A stretch of DNA of 64,000 nucleotides from Tribonema minus (Eukaryota > Sar > Xanthophyceae > Tribonematales > Tribonemataceae): positions 248,001 through 312,000 of the forward strand of contig JAFCMP010000016.1 of the NCBI GenBank assembly GCA_017506865.1, written 5' to 3'. Both the position numbers and the translations under genes were made by a program. Positions 26,501 to 38,500 of the stretch are shown here, piece after piece; the stretch's first letter is position 1, and the number at the start of each line of letters is the position of its first letter. The notes below the pieces were generated by a model. The model worked only from the letters and a program-made list of their open reading frames with translations, did not search any database and was not told the origin of the DNA.

Positions 26501-29500
26501 GGCTGTTTTAGTGTATATATTATGCTGCAGCAGCATACTAATAACTGACAGTGTGGGGCCATACATCACCACTAGTGTGCGCCCACGTGTTGTCGGTACA
26601 ACGCATCTTGGTGCGCCCAGGTGTTGTCGGTAAAGATGCGTTGTACTGAGATGCGTTACCAACAACACCTCGGGCACACTAGGTCCTGTCAGACATGTGC
26701 TCTCATTGTTTAAACGCACTGCAGCTGCTTGAAGTTCCTGCAGCGTGAGCTTAGCTTTGCTGGCCAAAGGTGCTCATGGTCCACTTGCACAGACCCTGCG
26801 AGCTTCGCTCGCTGATCATGCACGACATGACGACGTAGAACAGACCGCATGTACATGGTGTGTTTGCAGCACGCTTGGCCAGCCTAGGACCCCGCAGCGG
26901 CGCACACGAACGAGTGTACGCGCCGCTGCCATACACGTACTTCAACTCACACAGGAGTGTGATTGTTGTAAGCTGAAAACGACAAGAATTACTCATTGGC
27001 GCTGCACGTTCTTGACGGCAGTCAGATATCAGCAGCAGGTAGGGGGTTCCTCAGTCAACTTCAAATCATAATTCAAACCACACCCAGAGCCAGAGCCGGT
27101 TGGGCTGAAGTCGTTTCACGATCACTGTACAGTTATCAGCCGTACCCTCTATATACATAGCTGAGTATTGCAGTCACGCACAGGCTGATGTCAATTCGAA
27201 CTACTTAGTGCATGCTTGTGAGACGCACACCAACAAACAGAGCCGAAAAGCAAGCTGTGCAGCAGCTATGGGGAGCGTTAGGGTTTACGGTTAAGGTCAG
27301 GGTTAGGATTTTTGACCTAAGCCTAATGCAGCAAAGCGGGCGTGCAGGTCGTGTTGGTTTCAATAACCGGCCCAGACGCAAGCCTATTTAAAGACAATAA
27401 CTTGAGCAATGTTCACGCAGGGCACCGTTTAACCAGTACCAAGTGCAATCTGCTATTCATTACGACGAGCAGTAACTTCAACTTTGCCGTTGCGTTGGAT
27501 GGTTTTGAGAGCACCGCTGAGTGTAGCTGCGTGCTTTTGGTTCAGGGCAAAACGCATGTTCATCTGCTGACCAATTCATGACGCGTGCTGCTACTGCTGC
27601 TGCTGCTGGTTTGCTGCTTGGTGTACGTCCAGTCTTCCTGTCTGTGTCAAAGGCGGTGTTCCAACAAAAGGAAGGCAAGGCCGACACTGTCAGAAAGCTG
27701 AAAGTCACAGACGCGCGCGTCAAGGTGCGTCAACACTTGAAGTATTGACCTCGCCACAACGTCAAATTGGTGCGCTCATTCGCAATGTCTTCGACGGATA
27801 CTCGTGTCAGGGTGCATGAAAGTATGGAATGTTTAAAGTGTCATGGTGGTGTCAGTGTACTCGTTCAGATTGCCTTGGGCGACATCACATTCAGGGTCAC
27901 ACATAAAACTACCCTTGGGTTCCTTGTTCCAGTATGGCAGGCATGCGAAGCACAGGGTTAGGAATACAATTGGGATCTAGCGTTCACTTGACTCACCACT
28001 GCACGATTCTAGTCCAGCAGTGTGGCGTTTAGGTTTGTGCTTTGTTGTACATACATATTTCAGCAGCCGTGCTCGCCAAGTGTGGGGACCACCGCTTCTG
28101 CTGCTGCACTTTCGGCTGAGCTTAAGAACCGCTACACTCGTGGCTGACCTGAGCTTATGGGTGTCGCTGTGTTGATGCCTTGTATATCTTGAAGCACGCC
28201 CTTGATCATCCACCCTCGTTAGCCCGCGCAAGCCCCCTGCCTATCAGGGATAGGGTTAGCACCCCAGACTCATGTGCCACGTCACGCACACACACTGTGC
28301 ATGTACCTATGTATGATCTTCTGAGGGTCATCACTCTAGACCACGGTTCAAGGGCTATGTCACACACACACACTGTGCATGTATGATCTTCAGAAATGTT
28401 TCTGCTCCGTCCTGATGTGCCCAGGTCGCACGCGCTGCGGCACTTAGAAACATTACTTCATGTGTTTTTGTGTATGTGTGTGTGTGTGTGTATGCATGTG
28501 TGATCTTCACAATGCTTCTGCTTCGTTTCGATGTGTCCAGGTGGCACGCGCTGCAGCAAAGCAAGCCCTGTCCTGGAACGAATCGGATGACATAGGCGTG
28601 GCTAAGGGGGGCCTCAAGATCGTCGTCATTGAGAACATGTTTGACCCCTCGGACTTTGTGGAAGACCCTGACTTTGGCGAAGATCTGCAGGCAGACATCG
28701 CACTTGAGGTATGTATGTATATATGCTTGAAACCTCATAGCTGGAGGGTAGACTACGCAGCAGCTGGCCAATTATGACCATGTACTAGATGTCCTCACAG
28801 AAACGGACCAGCTTTGCCCTGAGGTTGCTGAGGGAACTCGTCTGGATCCTGGCCCTCCCTCATTTCCATGCTGCGGAAATCGTCCATGAACGCCATAGCC
28901 CGCGTGCTCGTACATCTTTCGAACTTGTTTTCAAGCTCCTTGAAGGCATATAACCTGTTGCAACGTAGAGAGCTGCTGCTCACTGGCCTGTTGCTCCACA
29001 CCCGACAGGGGGAGACATTGAATTGATTGATGTAACAGAAGACCGCTGACGCCAGTCGTGTACTGCTAGAAGCGACTGTATTGTGGTCGCTGTACCGGCA
29101 AGTGTACCTGCCATAACCGTCAAGCGTGCAAACGGGAATGAACATGTATACACACACATGAATAAACACGTATACGTATATATATATGCACATGCATGAC
29201 ACCCCCAATGGAGGCAGGTATTGGTACGCTGTGGGACGATGTCATGCGGCGAGCGTAAACACTGTGTAGTTCTGTGGCATTGCAAAGACACCTATGACAA
29301 GTGTTGTGCATAACAAACCAGTGCGTGTGATACTTGCAATAGCGCAACAGGCATGAGAGTACGGCACGGGTAAGGCTGCTAGGCTGGGTGAGCGTAACGA
29401 TGGGGTGAGTGTGGCCTTACGCGACTCACGTCTCTGCTGCGGACAAAAGTGGGGCGGTGCGCGTGGACAGGTGCGGGCATGGTAGGTATGGGTATGTATA

Positions 29501-32500
29501 GTGTGTGTACCGATGAGCATTATCACAGCATTGCGCCACCTCCTCTACTTGCTGAGCAGCAGACATCAAGGTTCGACTAAATCTACGTAGCACCACAGCA
29601 TTGCTCTCGCTAACAACTACAAGTTGGTAAGCAGGGGCCGTGAACAGTACTGTGCAGCTCTGCACCCATTCCCTCTGAGTAGCAATAGCCCCTTCTTCTA
29701 TAAGCCCTTACTTGTGGCACCAAACATTAAGCACAAAGACACACATGACCTACTGATTCACCACATGTTCGACAGTACATTGTCAAATGTACAATGCCGC
29801 AATTCGCGATTGCTGGACAGCAATGATTGCACGGTGCTCCCATGCATTGTGCTTTGATGCGTGATCAGCTGACCTTCACCGTCTTTGCGTGTGACTGTGC
29901 CTGAACAGCGCCAACTTCACCGTCCTTGCCATTATGTCAGTGTCTGAGCGCCTCATTCATCTTTGCCCTCTGTGTGCAACTGTGCTTGAGCAGTGCCAGA
30001 AGCTGGGGCCTCTGGAGAAAATAACGGTGTTCTCGCGCAATCCCATTGGTCCCGTGGTGGTGAAGTTTGGCACCGCATTCGCGTCCGAGCAGTGCATCAA
30101 GAAGATGGATGGGCGCTGGTTTGGAAAACGAAAGTGAGTTTTCAATGACTCCTAATCACTTGAAGTAGATAACGGATCCAACCCTAACACTAGCCCCTTC
30201 AATGTACTCTGAAGCACATGAAGTAGATGGCCAATTTAACCCCCACCCTTGTCTATGCCCTAAGGAAGTGAAAGTGAGGTTCAGCATCCCTAGCGCTAAG
30301 AGAGCAAAAGTGAGTTTCAATGTACTTTAAAGCACTCGAAATAGGCGGTGCAGGGTTAGGCGTGGGGTAGGATTAGGGTTAGACTTGGCTTCAGTGTCAG
30401 GGTTCTGGCAGCAGTGCGTAGCTACTGCGGCACAATGGCAGGTGTGCAGATAAGATTGTGTGGCATGGTCATCGGCCGCAGAGCGTTAACACCAAACGCA
30501 AAAGAGTACATATTGGCTACTTCATTGAAGCACTTGAAGTAGATGACCGATTTCACCCCAACGCTAGGGCTAAGAAAGCGAAAGAGTGTCACCGTACTTT
30601 GAAGCACGTCAAGGTGCTGCAGGGTTTTGAGTGGGGTAGGATTAGGGTTAGGGTTAGGGTTCTGGCGATAATGCATAGCTGTAAGTCGCAATGGCAGATG
30701 TACAAACATGGACGAGGACGTAGGGGGGAATATCGATATGCCATTTGGCGGCGTTGTTTGAGTGGTTGCCAATGAGACACTTTCAAACAGACACATGTAG
30801 ATTCCGCACAGCAAGCTTAGATTTTTATTCATGGGCTTTTTCGCGCCCTGAGCGAGATTCGCCAAGAAGTACAAACAACCTTGTGTTGCACAACGGCCTC
30901 GGTAGCGTTTGGCTTGCAGGGTCGCTTTTGGGCTGAGCGAGGCCCTGACGACTGGCAGTATCACTTCTCTACTAGCACTACGGCTAGGGGTATCACTGCG
31001 CCCGTGGTGTGCCAATGCTCAACCACGGTTGCCCGCTCTCGAAGTCGTTCGGGTCGAGTCTGACACTGTGTCGCCTACTCAGCAGCGGCTCGTCCTGAAC
31101 CAGGCATATCCTACAAGCAGGCAGGCAGCGGCGATGAGATGGCCATTCACATCAACTCCACGCACGGCAGCCTGCACTTTCAAGTACAGCCAGGGCCTCC
31201 ACTGCAACCAACACATCCTGCACAGCGTGCCGGCCAACCCCCATGCCCATCCTGTGCGCAATCCTGATTGAGTTGGCTCAGGCCTGCATGGACATTTCGC
31301 CAGCGACGCTGCAGTTTGTGCGGCTGGGTTCATGAGAAGATTTGATGTCAAAAAGACTTGAAGTTGACAGTCCGCAGGCCAATGCGGAGCATGTGCCGAG
31401 CGCGTGAATTGCCAGTGGCGGCCCAGCAGCTGGCGCACTCCGTAACACTCCCTGCGCTAACGCACTAGGCCGAAGCGCCGTTCAGTACCAATCGCTACGA
31501 CTTGCGCGGCAAGGGCCTGTCTGTTCACTCGCCAGCCGGCAACCGCAGAGGCGGCGATCCCAGTGGGCAGTGCTGACGCCACCGCAGGATCCTCGTGCAG
31601 TCGCTTGAAGAGGAGAGCCGGGGGCTGGTTTTACAGAGCTCCACCAGAAAGGCCAAGGTGCTTGTGGAACTCATGCATGACCTGCACAACACCCTTCAGG
31701 TCACAAGGGCTGCTGTGGGGGTACCACCTTCGCTCAAGCAGCGAACAGGTGCCCCAGCTGTGGCGAGGACAGGCACGCAGCCAACCCTGCCTGCAGCAGT
31801 CACCGCAATGAAATTCAGTCTCTGACGCAGCCAAGACCAGGCGTGTCGAAGGCGCCGTTGTCTCATACACCAATCACGGCGCCGCGATCAGAGGGGAGTG
31901 GGGCGAGGCGGCAACGAACTCCAAGTCTGCTGAGCAGAAAAATTGTCGGAAGGAGGCCAACTGGGCGCAAGGCACAGACGCGCCCGGCGAATACCTGCAG
32001 TCGGTGCGGGACTTTGTGTGCCGCGTCGCTGTCAAAGAGACTCTGTCCAGCCTTGCGCTCGCCCCAGCGCCCAATCAGCAAGAGGTCTACATGCTGGAAA
32101 CGGCAACTGACAAGGGCGCCGACGCGGCTGCCTACAATGCCGTTCTGACGATCTCCAGGGCTGAGTTGGACCGGGCGCCTTCAAGACGCACCTAGGCAGC
32201 AAATGCTCGCAAATCCGCCACCTTTCGTGTGCTTGACAGCGCCCGGGGTGTTGCGTGGCGCAGCATTTCCATCGGCGTTGCTGTACCAGATTTGTGCGCA
32301 TTTGCTGCCTCGAAGGCGCACGCGCTTAACTCAGCCCTGGCGATCTTGAGGACTGCATTGTACACAGCCGCGTCGGCGCGCTTGTCAGTTGCCGTCTGTA
32401 GGAAGTAGACATCTTGCTCATTGGGCGCTGGGGCGAGCGCGAGGTCGGGCAGAGTCTCTTCGACAGCGACGCAGCGCACAACATCTGTGGCGCACCGGCT

Positions 32501-35500
32501 GTAGGTGTTGGCCGGCCACGTCCGTGCCTTGCGCCCAGTTGGCCTCCTTTCCGCGTTTCCCTTCTCTTCTGGGACTTCTTTGCCGTCTCGATCGCGGCGC
32601 CGCAGTTGGTTATGAGACGGCGGCGCCATCGACACGCCTGGTCTCGGCTGCGTCAGAGACTTTTCTGCGGTGATTGCTGCAAGCAGGATTAGCTGCGCGT
32701 GCGCCCATCCTTGCGACGGCTAGGGCACCTGTTCGCTGCTTGTGCGGGTGCGGCCCACAGCAGCCCTTGTGACCTGAAGGTGCTATGCAGGTTGTTCATG
32801 AATTCCGCCGGCAGCTTGGCATGATGATCCCCGGTGGAGCTCTGCAACACAACCTCCCCGCTCTCGTCTTCGTAGTAACTGTACGAGGATCCTGCGAAGC
32901 CGCCAGGCCCACTAAAATCGCCGCCTCCGCAGTTGCCGGCTCGCGAGTGAATAAGCCCTTGCTGCGAAAGTCATAGCGGTTGGTATGTAACAGCAGTTCG
33001 ACCTGGTGTGTCAGCGCAGTGAGTGTTACAAGTGCGCCAGCTGCTGGGCTGCCGGTCACCTGTGTGGTTACCACCGGCTGTCTTGGGTGCGTACGAACGC
33101 ACCAATACGGTGATGCCCGGAATCCTGTTACCTGCGATATACCGTGCGGTATTACCGGCTAGGGTTTAGGGTAAGAGTGTTGTTGAAGTTCACAAGTAGG
33201 GTTGAAGTTTTCACCTAGGGTTAAGGGCAATAAACATGTTTTTGCGCTGACAAAGTGTCGAAGTGCATGGCATTCTTCTTTGAGCGTGCTATGAGGGGGC
33301 TTTGTACTGACACCGTAGCCAGCGCTAAGCAACAAATGGGAATGCAAGTTCTGCCACTGTGCGTTTGGTGGCCATCAGCTGTCACGCCTCAAGGTGCGCA
33401 CCTTGTCGCTACTTTCGCAAGCAGTAAGTTACGCCAGGATGACCTGCCAGACAATGTGCAGCAGGCGGTAAATGATGCAGTCGCCGACAACACTGTGAAC
33501 TGGCACGCACACAGCATATTGCAATACTCTAGTGCAGTGCAAACACTCGCCACCTGAACTGACTCAGTGAAACCACTTCAACATAGACGTAGTCATTTAC
33601 TGTCGCCGTGCCGGATGCATACGCTAGATAGCTGTGACATGTCCAGCCTGCTAACCTCTGGTACCAGGCTAAGCATCAGGAGCCGCAACACCAAAAGGTT
33701 ATTGCGCTGAATCAGGGGGCTAGGCCATAAGGGTGTGGGCTAGGGTTGGCTGAGGTTGGGCTAGGGTTAGCTAATCCTAGTGGTAGGGTTAGCCGGTAAT
33801 ACGGTGATGGTCTGAGAATCCTGTGTACTCCCTTATTACCTTCTACATACGTCGTTACGGGTAGCGACGTTATTCACCACACTGCTAGTCACCGTCTTGG
33901 CACGTGCTCCCGCACGAACTGCAGCCCCACTGGCAAAACGTCCATGCAGTCCTGAGCTGACTCGATCAGGATTGTGCACGTTGAATGGGTGTGGGGGTGG
34001 GCCGGCACGCTGTGCAGGATGTTTTGTTGCAGTCGAGGCCCTGGCTATAGAAGCGCAGGCTGCGTGCGGCGAATTGATGTGAAGTGCCATCTCATCGCCG
34101 CTGCCTGCCTTTTGTACGAGATGCCTGGTTCAGGACTAGTCGCTGCTGACTTGGTGACGCAGTGTCAGACCCGACTGACTTTGAGAGCGGGCAGTGTAGG
34201 TTGAGCACCGGCACGCCACTGGCGCAGTGATACCCCCAGCCGTGGCGGTGCTAGTAGACAAGTGACACTGTCAGTCTGTCAGGGCCTCGCTCAGCCCAAC
34301 AGCGACCCTGGAAGCCAAGCGCTACCGAGGCCGTTGTGCCACGCAAAGTTATTTGTACTATTTCTTGCCTACACATTGAGGAATCAGCTGCAGCCAAATA
34401 AGGAATATCATCATATCGCCACAACTGGATTCAGTTGCTGCCTGTCAGGTTAGCAGTCTGTTATAACTGCCTGGGCTTCTATGTACGTATGTGACGAAAC
34501 TAAACACCGTGGCAGAGTAGGACACCCAAGGTGGACCCAATGTAAAAGTGCAGAACAGCACTAGACCAGGGCAGGCTGGTGTTGCAAAGAAGTGATTATT
34601 GTGCAGGTGCTTGTGCAAGCGGAGAAATAGCCCTGAGTCAGGGGCGGCACAGTACCGGACTGGTGCTGGAACATGCAGTGGTGGACTAACCCGTTTAAAA
34701 CTCCCAGAATGGAGAAACCTGTGTAGGTATGCATGCACATGCAAGTAGGGTATGTAGGTATCATACTCCGTCACCCTCCCTCAGTACGAAGCCGTGTGCT
34801 GAAGTACTGAAATGCAAACATGAAGGTATGAGCCGGGTGTGCTCCTTAATGTGCAACGGTGTGCATGCTAACTGGTGTAGCAACCAGTATGGACTCTAAA
34901 AACTGGATTAGGCACCAGTGTGTACTGCAAGTGTGAACGGCGTGCCGCCGTGTGAAACTTGAGTGGGCGCCGCTTGATCCCTGCGGTATTGACGAAGCTG
35001 ATGGAAGCTGTCGTTGAAGTTGCTGTTTAAGCTGTAGTTGAAGCTTGACGTTGAAGCTGAAGTTGCCGCCTAGTTGCCCATGATGAAGGCGGTGTGTGTG
35101 CGGTGTGCCGGCTTCGGCAGAGGCTTGGTGAAGCCGTCCGTGTACTGCTGATGGGTAGACACGGCCGTGACGTCAATGACCTTGGCTGCCACTTGGTCCC
35201 TGGTGAAGTGGTACTTGACGCCAATGTGCCTAGTACGCTGCTGTGCGTATGGGTTGGACGCTAGCTGTAGCGCCCCCGAGTTGTCCTCGTACAAGGGCAT
35301 GGGCTGCTGGCCGCTCACCCCTAGAAAGGCAAGCAGGCCCAGCAGTGGTACCGCCTGTTGTGACGCATGGTAGAGCGCCACGTACTCTGCCTCCATCGTT
35401 GAAGTGGTGATGAGGCTCTGCTTCTTGCTGCGCCACGCGACCGCCGCTCCCGCCAGCATGAAGACAAGGCCCGATGTTGAGCGCCTGTCGACGGGGTCGC

Positions 35501-38500
35501 TGGCGTAGGACGCGTCTGCATAGCCGATCAGTTGAAGCTGCTGGCTGGGCCTGAACGTAAGCTTGTAGTCCTGTGTGCCCTTGAGGTACGCCAGTGCGCG
35601 CTTTGCGTAGCGCATGCGGTGCTGGCAGGGGTTGCCCATGTGCTGAGCCAGTTGAGCAACTGTGTAGGCAAGGTCGGGGCGCGTGCTCGTTGACAGGTAG
35701 AGTAGGCCCCCGACCATGCTCCTGTAGAGCTCGGCTTGCTCCGGCTCCAAGGTTGCTGAGGTGATGAGCTTGTCACCTTGGTAGATGGCTGGCGGTGGAG
35801 CGGGGTTGCAGTTGGCCATGTTGTGCCTGCTGAGCAGTGTGGACGCATAGCTGTGCTGGCCAAGGCTGATGCTGTGGCCGGTGGTGTCGTGGGCGATGTT
35901 GATCCCCAAGAACCACTTGAGCTCTCCTAGATCCTTGATGGAGAACCGCTGCTGCAGCTTGCTGATGGCGCCTGTGATGAGCTGGCCGTTGCTCGTGCTG
36001 GTGAAGAAGGTGTCATCGACGTAGATGAGCAGGATGACGCCGGTGTCGGCGTCGAACAAGACGCACGGGTCGTAGTCGCAGCTGGTGAAGCCCTGCTGAA
36101 GCAGGTAATATGACACTGTACGGTGCCAGGTGCGGGGACTCTGCTTGAGTCCGTAAAGGCTCTTGTGAAGCCGTAGCACGAGTTGTGTGCCGTCTGCTGC
36201 GCGCTGCTCGTACCCCTCGGGCTGCTTGACGTAGACCTCCTCCTCCATGTAGCTCTGGACGAAGGAGTTGTTGACGTCGATGTGGCGTAGCTGCCAGCCG
36301 TTGTGAGCTGCCAAGGCGATGACGGTGCGCAGTGATGCCATGTGCACTACTGGCGCGAAGGTGTGTTGGAAGTCGACGCCGGGCTGCTGCGAAAAGCCCT
36401 TTGCGACCAAACGAGCTTTGTGTACCACTACCTTTTCCAGCTCGTTGCGCTTTTCCTTGAACAGCCACCTAGAGCTTACCACGTTCATGCCGCTGGTCCG
36501 CGGCACTAGCTCCCAGGTGTTGTTGTTGATGAGGGCGTCGTACTCCTTCTGCATAGCTGCGCGCCACTGTTCAGATTCTACCGCCTCGCCGTAGCTGCTA
36601 GGCTCCGATGAGCTGGCCTCAGCTGCTGCTGCGAACGCTTCGAAAGCGGTGATGCTGCTGGGCTCCTCTGAGCTGACGCCGGCAACAGCTGCAAATGCCT
36701 GAAAAGCATTGAGGTCGGCGCGCTTGGCCGCCCGCTCGTCGCGGAGGGCAACCTGCGTCTGAGCGCGGGTGAGCGGCCCAAATGCTGGCTGCTGTTGAGG
36801 TAGCTGCGGCTGAGGAACCTCATTCTGCTGCGGTGGCTGCTGCGGAGGTGGTTGCAGAGGCGGCTGCGGCGGCGCTGCGAGCTGCTGCGCCGCGGCGGCA
36901 GGCTCCAGCTGAGGTAAATGCTGCTCTGGCTGTGGCATGCTGATGGTGATGTACTGCTGTTCGAGCTGCACGCCGGTGGGAAGTGTAGGCGTGTCGCGAG
37001 GGTCCTCGATGAAAGTGACATGTCGCGTCTCGATGATGCGCCGCGTGGTCTCGATGTAGACGCGGTAGGTGTTGCTCTGTTCCGCGTAGCCGACAAACCT
37101 CCCCCGCCATGCCCTAGGGCCAAGCTTGCCCTCCCTGGCGCCTGGCTCCAGGTGCACGTACGCATGCGCGCCAAACACCCTGAGGTGCGCAAGATCCGGC
37201 ACCTCTCCCGTCCACGCCTGATACACCCGACTCTCCACGTCATGCCGCTGAGAGCCCGCGTCGGAGAGCGGTTGCGGATGTAGTTGGCTGTCTGCAGCGC
37301 CTCTGCCCACAGAAATGGGGGCAGTGATGTGTCGTACAGCATGCATCGAGCCATGCCGAACAGGGTGCTCCACGAGCGCTCTGCGACGCCGTTCTCCTGC
37401 GGCGTGTACGGCGCTGAGTAGTCTGGGTTGATGCCCGCGCTGTCGCAGTAGTGGATGATGTCCTCGCTAATGAACTCGCGAGCGTTGTCGAAGCGGATGC
37501 CGCGGATGTGGATGCCCTGCTTGGCCATGGTGAAGACGAGCTTGTGGACGTTGTCGGGGGCGTCACTCTTGCGCTTGCAGCAGTAGATGAAGCTGTAGCG
37601 CGTGCAGTCGTCCTTGGAGCCCTGCGCATAGCTGTTTGATGTGTCGTACAGCATGCATCGAGCCATGCCGAACAGGGTGCTCCACGACCGCTCTGCGACG
37701 CCGTTCTCCTGCGGCGTGTACGGCGCTGAGTAGTCTGGAGTGATACCCGCGCTGTTGCAGTAGTGGATGATGTCCTCGCTGATGAACTCGCGAGCGTTGT
37801 CGAAGCGGATGCCACGAATGTGAATGCCCTGTTTTGCCATGGCGAAGACGAGCTTGTGCGCGTTGTCGGGAGCGTCGCTCTTGCGCTTGCAGCAGTAGAT
37901 GAAGCTGTAGCGCGTGCTGTCGTCCTTGGAGCCCTGCGCATAGCTGTAGCCGTGTAACGATGCAGGCGTGATGGGACCGGCGAAGTCGGAGTGGAAGTGA
38001 CTGCCGCGAGTTGAAGTACCTGCTGGCTTCGATGCTGCTGCTGCTGGCGGCTGATGACGCGACTTGGCGAGGGCGCAGGTCCAGCAATCCGGGAGCTGCG
38101 CCTTGCTGACTGTCGTGCTTTTGCCTGTGCCGCGGTCCTTGGCCAGGGCCTGTACGTCCCTCCAGTTGAGGTGACCCAACCGTCGGTGCCAAAGTTGAGC
38201 TTCGGCAATTGTAAGTACTGCCGTCAAAGTCTCGATCGGCTGCTTGAGGCGAGACGGAGGACGTAGGCTGATGTAGTATAGGCCGTTGCGGAGCGTAGTA
38301 GGGATGAGCACCTTCCCTTTGCTGATGCCTTGAACCTTCTTGTTGCTGAACTCGAAGGTGCCACCTGCAGCCTCGAGCCGCGAGTAGCTGATGAGGTGCG
38401 CGCCTGCACCTGCAGCGATGACCGAGTCGGTGACCTTGACGTCGGTGTAGCTGCCGTCCTTCGTCCGTGCCGAGAGCGTGACGTCTGCGATGATGTCAAC

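Larger units (their letters stand above)
23986..27632. other. HTATSF1 intron 8, 3.6 kb
   Basis: No host gene recognised inside. It holds a three-unit repeat (24500-24905), a short foldback (26572-26682), an exon 8 echo (26995-27075) and, at 25470-25560, a Gln-rich open stretch of unknown origin. Telomere-like motifs are seen at 27271-27310. A CTG/CTGCTG run lies at 27588-27610. Confidence 0.5.

Noticed and set aside
37240..38208. 322-codon minus frame over the integrase, and 38224-39033 (269 codons)
   Set aside because: Ser/Arg/Thr-rich shadow frames of copia pol and gag; the true frames carry the integrase and protease motifs.
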